Source: Dehalococcoidia bacterium
GTDB taxonomy: Bacteria > Chloroflexota > Dehalococcoidia > JACPQF01
Length of the DNA: 6,724 bases
Direction: 5' to 3'
NCBI GenBank assembly: GCA_030650265.1
Contig: JAUSEJ010001069.1
Location: forward strand, 1-6,724
The position numbers and the translations under genes were made by a program. Shown here piece after piece: positions 1 to 6,541 of the stretch. The notes beneath the pieces were generated by a model. The model was not told where the DNA came from, searched no databases, and saw only the letters and a program-made list of their open reading frames with translations. Every line of letters begins with the position of its first letter. Position 1 is the first letter of the stretch.

Positions 1-2913
1 GCCATGAGCAGCGACATACGCAATTGGACCTTACCACTATGGACACCCAACATCTTTGGCGGGTTTCCCCTCTTCGCTGATGGCGAGGCTGGTCTATTCT
101 ACCCACCTGTCATGATTCTCTACTACTTTCTCTCGCCCCAACAGGCCTTCATTTGGACAACTGTTTCTCACTTTTTCATGGCCGGCCTCTTTACTTACGC
201 TTTCTTGAGGTCAGTCGAGCTGAGAAGGTTTGCCTGTTTGGTCGGCGGTATCGCTTTCATGCTCAGCGGTTTTATGGTCGCCCAGCTCCACCATGTCAAC
301 ATCAGCAACGGCGTTGTCTGGCTGCCTCTTATCCTTTGCTTCGTTGAACGTTCCGTACGGACGTGCGGAACGAGAAGACACGTGAACCTACTGTTAGCGG
401 GCGGAGCATTTGGCATGCAAGCGCTTACCGTTCACGTCAACATAGTTTTGATGAGCCTGCCCGTCATTCTGGGCTACATTGCGTTTCGTTTTTCCTTCGG
501 CCCCCTTGCTGCGCCTGATAATCGCGTGTCTATCAAAGGTCCAACGAAGATTAAACTCTTGAGGCGATTCACCGAAACTAGGGTCTTCGGCAAGCCCCTA
601 GTGCCTGCGGTAAAGGTAGTACTTGGACGGGTCTCGCTGATTGCCTGGGCTCTTGCCATTGTTCCCTTGACCGGCTTGTCGATCGGTGCCGTAAAACTAC
701 TGCCCCTCTATGAATTGGGAACCTACTCTCAACGTGCCGGCGGTCTGGCGTCTTCCGTTGCCACCTCAAATGCCCTTACCGTATTCAGATTGCCGACTTT
801 ACTTTTCCCTTATTTCTTTCGCGACGCCGCCAATGTCAACTGGGGGCTATGGGCATCTTGGGAGACGAGGATTTACGTCGGCGTCCTTACGCTATGTCTT
901 GGCCTCACGGCGGTTGTTCTTGTTCGTTCGCGCCAGGTTTTTTTCTTCACGATTGTTGCCATTCTCGCTTTTCTCCTTGGTATGGCCGACACGTCTCCAG
1001 TCAATCTCCACTCTTTGCTGTCCTCATTGCCCGGCTACAACCTCATTCGTGCCCCGGGTCGCTATAGCTACCTATGGACTTTTGCAATTGCGGTTATCGC
1101 TGCCTATGGCGCAAACTGGCTTACTGCCCCAACCATGGGCCAATCATCCCTTCGCTTTTTGAGAGAAAGGTGGTCTCCAGCTAGCTTCTTCTGGCGCCTC
1201 CCTACCATGGTCTTCTTTACCACACTGGCTATTGCCGCTGTCGCGCTGCCCATAGCCATCCAGAGAATAGCAGAATACGTCGCCACGCACAGGTTGGAGA
1301 CTTTGGGCCTGATTCAGCAGCACTATCTTGCTCTGCCGAGAATGTTGCGGCCCTCGTATGACGCCCTGACTCCGGGTCGCATCTATGATAACCTCATCTA
1401 CTCTTTGAGCTTGGACAACCCCTCCACAGCCTACGGCTTGATCATGGTCGCGGCTTCGGCGGTGGTCATCATGATCGGCTATGCCTTGCGGAAGGGGAAG
1501 TGGCTTTGGCAAGCTGCTGTCATTGTTCTCCTGGCCGGAAGCTTGACCATGGTAGGCTGGCAATTCCATCCAACAATGCCAATTGCTCAGCTTGCGAGCT
1601 CCTCGCCAGTTGCTGATTTCCTGAAGAGCCAGTCCGGGCGATATCGGGTGTTCAGCCGCTATAATTCCCCAACGACGCCGAATCTCTTACTACTTTCGAA
1701 TATAGAGGAAGCGGGCGGCTATAGCTCAATACCTAATAGCAGGCTCGCTCAATTCACCGCGGCAATGGACGTAGCCGATAGTCAACTTATGGATATTTTC
1801 AATGTCCGATACCTCATCTCACGCAATCAATACGTTCCCCTTCCATCCTTCAAGGCAGTGGCTTTCAATCCCGCCCGACCGATTCTTGCCGGCAAATTCG
1901 GCAATGGTGAATCGCGGGTGTCACTCAGCTTTGCTTCCTCAACGGTGAATCGAGTCCGCGTCGTTTCTCTTCTCCGGAACGCCACTCAGGTACCACAGGG
2001 CGCGCCTGTAGGGGAGATAACTCTAGTCGATAGCGGAGGGAAGCGATTCACGCGCAATCTTCTGGCCGGCGTCGACACTGCCGACGGTGACTACGACAGG
2101 CCCGAAGTACAGGCTTCCATAAGGCACAGCAGGCCGGCAGAGATCGCCTTCAACTGGTCTATCCCGGGTTCACCTTCTCCATTGCGTTTTTACTTTACCG
2201 AAATCGATCTTGGACAAGCCATAAACACCCGGCAAGTAGAGGTCGCAGCAACAAGTACGATGGCTGATCTGGGCGTCTACGGGGTGACGCTGCTTGACTC
2301 GACCAATGACAGACCCATTCCTCTCACGAGAGATAATAACGATCGTTTCAAGATCGTTTATCGCGACTCAGGAGTTCTGGTAAGGGAAAACACTCGTTAC
2401 CTGCCACGTGCGTACCTCGTTCCTGAGGTTCGTGTTATTCAAGATCGATGGAAGATCCTGAATTATATGGCGATTGAGCCCTTTGATGCCGCCAAGGCAG
2501 TAGTTGTCGAGGACAGGGACACAGATATCGAAAACTTCCTCAAGGAACAGCAAGGAAAGACCCAACCGGTTAGCATTGGGACTGCTACTATGCAAAGCTA
2601 CGAGCCACGGCGTGTCCGCATTTCAGTGAATGCCAACGCTGATGCCTTTCTAGTTCTGAGCGATAGTTACTATCCCGGTTGGCATGCCTATGTGGACGGT
2701 CAGGAGACAAAGATATATCAGGCCAACTACTTGTTTAGGGCGATCTTGGTTCCCAAAGGGAGCCATGAGGTCCAATTCTTCTATGACCCTTCGTCCTTTC
2801 GATGGGGTTTCCTGATAACTCTGACTGTCACGCTCTTGGTGTTGGTTGTTTGGCTGCGCCTGCGCATTGCTGTCTGTTGGCAGGCTATCCATCACCTTTG
2901 GCAAGTGCGATGA
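1..2913 (+). CDS. YfhO-family polytopic membrane protein, probable GT-C-type glycosyltransferase (5' end missing)
   Basis: The protein resembles bacterial YfhO membrane proteins. In Bacillus subtilis, YfhO transfers a lipid-linked sugar onto lipoteichoic acid outside the membrane; the acceptor here is unknown. The frame is open to the window edge. The first ATG is at 4, but the family's near-N-terminal motif (PLW-P-IFGGFPLFAD, then FYPP) already occupies residues 11-35 counted from it. The first helix and the usual upstream acidic residues are therefore probably outside the window, and the ATG is likely internal. Residues 1-530 are mostly membrane helices, with a basic cytoplasmic loop at about 167-208 and the family motif IRAPGRY at 348-354. 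A long extracytoplasmic region follows (about 530-930), with LPRAYLVPEV (800-809), SDSYYPGW (886-893), VDG (897-899) and VPKGSH (916-921). A final helix spans about 934-955. All of these fit the YfhO C-terminal pattern. The 969 visible residues are in the family's usual range. Family assignment is firm; the exact reaction is inferred. Confidence 0.87.
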   Translation, partial: AMSSDIRNWTLPLWTPNIFGGFPLFADGEAGLFYPPVMILYYFLSPQQAFIWTTVSHFFMAGLFTYAFLRSVELRRFACLVGGIAFMLSGFMVAQLHHVNISNGVVWLPLILCFVERSVRTCGTRRHVNLLLAGGAFGMQALTVHVNIVLMSLPVILGYIAFRFSFGPLAAPDNRVSIKGPTKIKLLRRFTETRVFGKPLVPAVKVVLGRVSLIAWALAIVPLTGLSIGAVKLLPLYELGTYSQRAGGLASSVATSNALTVFRLPTLLFPYFFRDAANVNWGLWASWETRIYVGVLTLCLGLTAVVLVRSRQVFFFTIVAILAFLLGMADTSPVNLHSLLSSLPGYNLIRAPGRYSYLWTFAIAVIAAYGANWLTAPTMGQSSLRFLRERWSPASFFWRLPTMVFFTTLAIAAVALPIAIQRIAEYVATHRLETLGLIQQHYLALPRMLRPSYDALTPGRIYDNLIYSLSLDNPSTAYGLIMVAASAVVIMIGYALRKGKWLWQAAVIVLLAGSLTMVGWQFHPTMPIAQLASSSPVADFLKSQSGRYRVFSRYNSPTTPNLLLLSNIEEAGGYSSIPNSRLAQFTAAMDVADSQLMDIFNVRYLISRNQYVPLPSFKAVAFNPARPILAGKFGNGESRVSLSFASSTVNRVRVVSLLRNATQVPQGAPVGEITLVDSGGKRFTRNLLAGVDTADGDYDRPEVQASIRHSRPAEIAFNWSIPGSPSPLRFYFTEIDLGQAINTRQVEVAATSTMADLGVYGVTLLDSTNDRPIPLTRDNNDRFKIVYRDSGVLVRENTRYLPRAYLVPEVRVIQDRWKILNYMAIEPFDAAKAVVVEDRDTDIENFLKEQQGKTQPVSIGTATMQSYEPRRVRISVNANADAFLVLSDSYYPGWHAYVDGQETKIYQANYLFRAILVPKGSHEVQFFYDPSSFRWGFLITLTVTLLVLVVWLRLRIAVCWQAIHHLWQVR

Positions 2914-3177
2914 GGGCACGCCGGCTCCAGGAACTTGGGTCAGAATCGTCCGTTCTGGCGGGACAACCCATGAACCTCGTCGGAGACCAAGGTGACACTC
3001 AAGGGGTTAGGTCCCAGAGATTGCGCCCAGGTTGAAGGCAGCATCTCGGCGAACCTCCCACAAGCGACCGTGGACTCAGTCTGTCGGTCACCTTGGCAAG
3101 GACTGCTACTGGCTATCCAAAGCGAGGTTATCTACTTGCTCGCGCTCTGTCTCTTTACTAGCCGCCGCGAAGAAGCG
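2914..3177. other. Convergent intergenic region with long-range inverted repeat; no gene seen
   Basis: This 264-nt gap separates the 3' ends of the YfhO gene and the binding-protein gene. No open frame in it has a ribosome binding site or a recognisable product. It contains a perfect 10-bp inverted repeat, CCAAGGTGAC at 2987-2996 and GTCACCTTGG at 3087-3096. Between the arms is a hairpin, GAGAT-t-GC (3017-3024) against GCATCTC (3041-3047). A small imperfect hairpin, CAGAA/TTCTG, lies at 2941-2957. None is followed by a T-run on either strand, so no intrinsic terminator can be called. The fold could belong to a small RNA or a factor-dependent 3' end. I match it to no known RNA family. Confidence 0.4.
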
Positions 3178-4134
3178 TCATCTGGGGAATGCGTTTGGAT
3201 AGAGAATAGAGGCAACCTCGGCGATAGCATCTCCCACTCTTAGTCCTGGGTGTTGGAGAAACAGCTTGGGAGAGACTTCATATACCCGTCGTGGCTTCAG
3301 CGCTTTCCAGTCTCGCCAGCGCCCATCGTCATCAAGCGTCGGCAACACCGACGGGGCCCGTTCAGGAGTTGAACTGGGTCGGATAGCAACGACTACATCC
3401 GGGTCCTTCTCCAGCAGTTTCTCCAGACTGCACCGCGAAAACCCTCGATAGAGCCTATCTTCAGGGCCCGAGGCCATGTTGGCTGCTCCCAACTCCCTGG
3501 CAAGACTGCCAACGTAGGAAGCAGGAAGAGCAGTGTAAAAGGACTTCCCGCTTCCCATGAGAATCAACACAGACGGCTTCTGCGACGGGACCTTGGCTTT
3601 GGTCGCAGCAAGCCTGTCTTCTATTGTCTTAACAATCCTTTGGGCATCTGCCTCTCTGTTTACAACCTGGCCGATGGCCCTTGTTACCCTTAGAACATCA
3701 CTGTAACTGGCAACATGGTACAGCAAAGTCGGCGCATCTAGCTTCTCCAACTGGGCTATTCTCTCGTCATTGGGAGCGGTATTGCCGATAATCAGGTCTG
3801 GCTTCAGTTCGGCTATGCGCTCGTAGCTGGGCCTCTGAGTCGTACCAATGACGTAGACTTGTCTTGCCTCCTCAGGATAATCGGCTGCCGATGGACGACC
3901 GACCGGCGTAATACCCAGGGCGAACAGAACCTCCACGACCGCAGGACTCAAGGCCACGATCCGTTTGGGCACCCCAATTACATCGACGTGTCGGTCCAGA
4001 TCGTCTGTCAACGTTCTTGACGCCACCACAGGCAAAGGAGTAGGGCTCTGAGAAACCGGAATCCTCACGGATCTACCACCGCACGCCGTGGTAACGGATG
4101 CCACTACTGTTATGAGAGTAAAGACGTATAACAA
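3178..4134 (-). CDS. ABC-transporter solute-binding lipoprotein, BtuF/FecB-like (periplasmic-binding-protein type III)
   Basis: This is probably the extracytoplasmic receptor of an uptake ABC transporter for a metal chelate, such as cobalamin, siderophore or haem. The substrate cannot be read from the sequence. Residues 1-17 are a hydrophobic signal segment ending TTAC, with Cys18 as the likely lipidated residue; Thr at -3 is a weak lipobox. A low-complexity linker follows, then the family's opening block: TLTDDLDRHV (41-50), KRIVALSPAVVEVLFALG (57-74), and YERIAELKPDLII (104-116). The end also fits: WKALKPRRVYEV (276-287), PGLRVGDAIAEVASILYP (296-313). The 318 residues are normal length. The start used is TTG at 4134, which has no close ribosome binding site. 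An ATC at 4146-4144, 6 nt after GGAGGGGGAG, would add Arg near the N-terminus and make a better signal peptide. No permease or ATPase gene lies within the window, so this receptor is an orphan or its partners are elsewhere. Family certain; substrate unknown. Confidence 0.92.
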   Translation of the reverse strand: MLYVFTLITVVASVTTACGGRSVRIPVSQSPTPLPVVASRTLTDDLDRHVDVIGVPKRIVALSPAVVEVLFALGITPVGRPSAADYPEEARQVYVIGTTQRPSYERIAELKPDLIIGNTAPNDERIAQLEKLDAPTLLYHVASYSDVLRVTRAIGQVVNREADAQRIVKTIEDRLAATKAKVPSQKPSVLILMGSGKSFYTALPASYVGSLARELGAANMASGPEDRLYRGFSRCSLEKLLEKDPDVVVAIRPSSTPERAPSVLPTLDDDGRWRDWKALKPRRVYEVSPKLFLQHPGLRVGDAIAEVASILYPNAFPR

Positions 4135-4152
4135 TCCCGGTCGGATGGCCCG

Positions 4153-4176
4153 CTCCCCCTCCGCCCACAGCGGCGG
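4153..4176 (-). promoter_or_regulatory. Leader hairpin and purine-rich ribosome binding site of the binding-protein gene
   Basis: On the minus strand a CCGCC-gctgtg-GGCGG hairpin (4176-4161) runs directly into GGAGGGGGAG (4162-4153). The latter is the only Shine-Dalgarno-like sequence in the leader. It sits 6 nt before an in-frame ATC (4146-4144) and 18 nt before the TTG at 4134. The hairpin's 3' arm overlaps the first two G of the site, so it could partly mask it. That function is inferred. Confidence 0.45.
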
Positions 4177-4210
4177 GCGATCACAAATGGCTACTACATG
4201 ACTTGCATTG

Positions 4211-4238
4211 ATTATAACACCCGGACTATCGATGTCAA
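4211..4238 (-). promoter_or_regulatory. Exact-consensus sigma-70/sigma-A promoter of the binding-protein gene
   Basis: Read on the minus strand, TTGACA (4238-4233) and TATAAT (4216-4211) are both perfect matches, separated by 16 nt. Transcription would start near 4204. That gives a leader of about 58-70 nt before the binding-protein start. It shows that this gene can be transcribed separately from the antiporter upstream of it on the same strand. Confidence 0.8.
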
Positions 4239-4259
4239 GGCAGTTAGTAGGAAACTCTG

Positions 4260-4286
4260 CTGCTCGTCGGAGATCGACAAGAGCAG
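4260..4286. other. Stem-loop upstream of the binding-protein promoter
   Basis: CTGCTC-GTCG (4260-4269) pairs with CGAC (4275-4278) and GAGCAG (4281-4286). This gives a 10-bp stem with a 2-nt bulge and a 5-nt loop. It lies 22 nt upstream of the -35 box of the binding-protein promoter and downstream of the antiporter gene. It lacks a clear T-run on either strand. It may be part of the antiporter 3' end or a protein-binding palindrome. Confidence 0.35.
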
Positions 4287-4340
4287 GCCCGCATTGTCCA
4301 TCTCAGACCCTTGCAAAGCCCAGACATCGCCGGTAGCTTA

Positions 4341-4375
4341 GGACCCAATCATCACACAATACGATATTGGGGTCC
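4341..4375 (-). terminator. Long stem-loop just after the antiporter stop, possible transcript end
   Basis: GGACCCAAT (4341-4349) pairs with ATTGGGGTCC (4366-4375) with one bulged G. The stem can extend inward through ATC/GAT with a second single-base bulge, to about 12 bp. It begins 22 nt downstream of the antiporter stop codon (4397-4399), where a terminator is expected. No T-run follows on the minus strand, so it is not a classical intrinsic terminator. It could stabilise the 3' end or act with a termination factor. Confidence 0.4.
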
Positions 4376-4396
4376 AGGCCTTGTCTTCCCGCCAAA

Positions 4397-5215
4397 CTAG
4401 TCCGGGTGGGAGCCTACGCCCCGTGCACGTTGAGGTACTCTTGCACTGCCAGACACAAACATCTCCATCACTTGATCAACAACATCCCGCTCCCCCAGGA
4501 ACGTCAACTGGTCACCCATCTTCAGTACGGTGTTGCCGTTGGGCACAAACAGCTCAGTTGAACGCTTGACAAGGGCGACTAGGCAATCGCCTGGCAATTG
4601 CACGTTGCGTAGGGCTCGGCCAGCAAGTTCGCTGTTCTGGAGGTGCACCTCGCCCGCGACTTTACCGGAGCCCGTGCCCGAGAACAAGGCAAATGCAGAA
4701 GGCCGATTCACAAGATTATCGAGAGCAACGATCAATGCCGTCGTGGGCTCTATTGTCTCAACTCCCAATCGGAGCAACTCATCACGAGTCTGACCGTGGT
4801 TTACCATGCTGATGCAACGCTCCACGCCGTGCTCGGCTTTCGCAACACGACAGGCAGCAAGGTTAATTCCTTCGTCATGACTGACCGCGACTAGCATCTT
4901 CGCTTCAGCAAGGCCTGCCTCGGCCAGGGCCTGCGCCTCATCTCCGTTCAAGAACACCCGAGAGATCCCCGATAACTCTTCGACAGCCGCACTGCCGGTG
5001 CTTATCAGCACAACGTATGATTCGCGAGCCGACAAGCGCCGCGCCAGGTTTAGCGGTATGTCTCCATCTCCCAACACAATTACCCGCCGCTTCGCCGTGT
5101 TGGCGAAAACGGACAGGCGCTCAAAAAGAAGCGGTGAGACTGTGCTCGTGATGATGGCGATGAGGATGATTCCTGCGTTTGCCGCTTCGCTGATGGCCCC
5201 CAAGTCGCACTCCAA
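4397..5215 (-). CDS. Cation:proton antiporter, C-terminal part: last membrane helix plus RCK (TrkA-N and TrkA-C), split off by a frameshift
   Basis: This frame is the C-terminal half of the antiporter whose N-terminal half is at 5201-6353; it is not an independent gene. Its only start is a TTG (5215) inside the other frame, with no ribosome binding site. Residues 6-31 (GAISEAANAG through STVSPLLF) complete the last CPA2 membrane helix, which the first frame lacks. The RCK-N Rossmann fold follows at about 44-165 (VIVLGDGDIPLNLARRL, then VFLNGDEAQALAEAG and MLVAVSHDEGINLAACRVAK). The RCK-C domain is at about 183-255 (GEVHLQNSELAGRAL, MGDQLTFLG). RCK domains gate K+ transport in response to nucleotides or other ligands. 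The glycine-rich loop reads GDGDIP, with Pro in place of the third Gly, and strand 2 ends in STG with no acidic residue, so NAD(H) binding is doubtful. Joined to the first frame the protein would be about 651 residues, a normal length for the fused family. Confidence 0.88.
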   Translation of the reverse strand: MECDLGAISEAANAGIILIAIITSTVSPLLFERLSVFANTAKRRVIVLGDGDIPLNLARRLSARESYVVLISTGSAAVEELSGISRVFLNGDEAQALAEAGLAEAKMLVAVSHDEGINLAACRVAKAEHGVERCISMVNHGQTRDELLRLGVETIEPTTALIVALDNLVNRPSAFALFSGTGSGKVAGEVHLQNSELAGRALRNVQLPGDCLVALVKRSTELFVPNGNTVLKMGDQLTFLGERDVVDQVMEMFVSGSARVPQRARGVGSHPD

Positions 5216-6353
5216 TCGCCGCTGCCGCTACGATCAGGCTCAGGCGAGAGGAGAGCAACACCCCGGCCGCTAGGCTCTGTCGCCAGGAGTAGCGTACACG
5301 AAACAGTAGGCCTGGCACAATTTTCACGAAGTAGGCAGCTGCCGCAAGCGCCGGGACCGCCAACAACGCGGCGCTGGAATCAAACAGGGCCGGAAGGTCA
5401 AACGCCATGCCCACCTTGATGAAGAAGATCGGGATAAAGAATCCATAGCCCATCGCGTCGAGCTTCGCTCGCAAGTCATGGCTTTCACGTCCGGCTAGCA
5501 AGGCGACGATGGCTCCGGCGAGAAATGCACCCAGTATCATCTCGGCGCCGAGCTGCAATGACAACGCTACAAAGGCCAGAACGAGAGCAAAGCAACCGCG
5601 TACCCTGATTTGCGCCGTGGTGTGCGCCAGCTCAACCATGACCTTCGCCACCGAACGACGCCGCGCAAATACGAGTCCAAGACGATGCAGAAGAAAGAAG
5701 GCCGCGAAAAGAAAGAGAACAAGTACGAATCTGAAGGACCCACCCCCGCCTAGGAAGGCCGCTACCACAGTAATCAGTAGCATCGTGGCAAAGTCTGCCA
5801 CCAGAGCAGACACCAGTACCGCTTGACCCCATTCGCTACGAGTGAGCTTTCTTTCCTTTAGGATCGGCATAACAATCCCGACGGAAGTGGTCGAGAGAAT
5901 GAGTGACATTAACCAGGGGTTACCAACTAAGCCTGTCCACGTCAGCAGTATTGAGGCGCCGAAAGAAACTACAAGAGTCGCCACGAAAGTTACTATCCCC
6001 AGTCCAAGCGGATCCTGAAATAGATCTCGACCGATCTTTGGACGCCGAGCCAAAAGGAGATCGAAGTCGATTTCCAGCCCGGAGAGAAACATCAGATATG
6101 CGAAACCGAAAGCGGCGAGAAACTCTATTGATGGGTCCAGGGCCACCAGATCGAGACCGCTTCTACCAACGATGATGCCCGCAACAATCTCCCCGACCAC
6201 AATGGGGATGCGCACCACGGTTAGTCTCGTCGCCGCTATAGGTATGGAGAAAGCCAACAGCGAGATGATGAAAAGTGATTGAAAAGAAGACTGAAGCTCC
6301 AATAAAGATGTCCTTTCACTAGAGTCTTGTGCTAAATCAAATATTGCTGGCAT
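5121..6353 (-). CDS. Monovalent cation:proton antiporter, CPA2 family (KefB/NapA-like), N-terminal membrane part; frame lost after 5201
   Basis: This is an integral membrane exchanger of K+ or Na+ for H+. CPA2 hallmarks are clear: RIPIVVGEIVAGIIVG (48-63), FLSGLEIDF (89-97), SALVADFATMLL (182-193) with the probable ion-binding Asp187, LGAFLAGAIVALL (274-286), and FFIPIFFIKVGMAFDL (305-320). The site reads Ala-Asp rather than Asp-Asp; in this superfamily the paired Asp marks electrogenic exchangers, so electroneutral exchange is possible (inference). About 11-12 helices are visible. Homology ends at Leu384-Gly385 (near 5201). The remaining 25 residues are a His/Arg-rich out-of-frame tail, while the expected sequence continues in the other frame. 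The start shown is ATG 6353, which has no ribosome binding site and lies about 10 nt after the predicted transcription start. A TTG at 6302-6300 (codon 18) has GAAAGGA (6317-6311) 8 nt upstream and still precedes the first helix, so it is a serious alternative. The transported cation is not determinable. Confidence 0.9.
   Translation of the reverse strand: MPAIFDLAQDSSERTSLLELQSSFQSLFIISLLAFSIPIAATRLTVVRIPIVVGEIVAGIIVGRSGLDLVALDPSIEFLAAFGFAYLMFLSGLEIDFDLLLARRPKIGRDLFQDPLGLGIVTFVATLVVSFGASILLTWTGLVGNPWLMSLILSTTSVGIVMPILKERKLTRSEWGQAVLVSALVADFATMLLITVVAAFLGGGGSFRFVLVLFLFAAFFLLHRLGLVFARRRSVAKVMVELAHTTAQIRVRGCFALVLAFVALSLQLGAEMILGAFLAGAIVALLAGRESHDLRAKLDAMGYGFFIPIFFIKVGMAFDLPALFDSSAALLAVPALAAAAYFVKIVPGLLFRVRYSWRQSLAAGVLLSSRLSLIVAAAAIGVRLGGHQRSGKRRNHPHRHHHEHSLTASF
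5197..5201 (-). other. Frameshift site in the antiporter gene (run of five G)
   Basis: On the minus strand, codons CTT GGG GGC CAT (L-G-G-H) leave the family pattern, while CTT GGG GCC ATC (L-G-A-I) continues it. One G fewer in the G5 run restores a single frame of about 651 codons. A homopolymer sequencing error is the simplest explanation. A true loss-of-function mutation and +1 slippage on GGG-G are the alternatives. Confidence 0.85.
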
Positions 6354-6368
6354 TTCGCGGGCTGCCCA

Positions 6369-6397
6369 ATGATATGGATGACGAGCCGCTTTGTCAA
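6369..6397 (-). promoter_or_regulatory. Promoter of the antiporter gene
   Basis: On the minus strand, TTGACA (6397-6392) is followed after 17 nt by TATCAT (6374-6369). This is a near-consensus sigma-70/sigma-A promoter. Transcription would start near 6362, leaving only about 10 nt before the ATG at 6353, or about 60 nt before the alternative TTG at 6302. Confidence 0.7.
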
Positions 6398-6426
6398 GCA
6401 GAATGCACGACAGCAGAATGCTCGAC
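6397..6426. repeat. 15-bp tandem direct repeat at the antiporter promoter
   Basis: AGCAGAATGCACGAC (6397-6411) is immediately followed by AGCAGAATGCTCGAC (6412-6426), with one mismatch. Each unit contains the small palindrome GCA-gaa-TGC. The pair abuts the -35 box of the antiporter promoter on its upstream side and lies about 55 nt from the -35 box of the opposite promoter. The position suits an activator or repressor site (inference). A chance duplication is possible. Confidence 0.5.
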
Positions 6427-6479
6427 AGCCCTAGCGCCCGGAACAGGCCATCGCCTGATATGTGACGAGAATAGTGCCT

Positions 6480-6507
6480 TTGCAGTCGACCAAACCCATG
6501 CTATAAT
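6480..6507 (+). promoter_or_regulatory. Promoter of the small membrane-protein gene, extended -10 type
   Basis: TTGCAG (6480-6485) and a perfect TATAAT (6502-6507) are 16 nt apart. The -10 box is preceded by TGC, giving an extended -10 (TGnTATAAT). Transcription would start near 6514, leaving a leader of about 40 nt with a good ribosome binding site. Confidence 0.75.
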
Positions 6508-6541
6508 GTGGTTGAAGATGCCGGGCTCCGAGTTCTTAAGC

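Noticed and set aside
2941..2957. CAGAA/TTCTG hairpin after the YfhO stop as an intrinsic terminator.
   Set aside because: The stem is short and is followed by GCGGGACAA rather than a T-run.
2968..3060. CCATGAACC followed later by GAAGGCAGC, faintly like the SRP RNA apical domain.
   Set aside because: The conserved internal-loop strands and the GGAA tetraloop are not next to each other as SRP RNA requires, so the likeness is superficial.
2802..3243. Small plus-strand open frames after the YfhO gene (2802-3035 and 2992-3243).
   Set aside because: One overlaps the YfhO coding end and the other the binding-protein coding end. Neither has a ribosome binding site or a recognisable protein sequence.
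3537..3560. GSGKS in the binding protein (residues 194-198) resembling a Walker A P-loop.
   Set aside because: It lacks the full GxxxxGKS spacing and the surrounding strand-loop-helix context. It lies inside a clear periplasmic-binding-protein fold, so it is a coincidence.
4135..4210. Possible cobalamin riboswitch ahead of the BtuF-like gene.
   Set aside because: The leader from the predicted transcription start is under 75 nt, too short for a cobalamin riboswitch. No B12-box-like sequence is seen.
5121..5201. A genuine His/Arg-rich C-terminal tail on the antiporter membrane part (residues 386-410).
   Set aside because: It is the out-of-frame reading of the last helix and linker, whose in-frame version matches the family closely.
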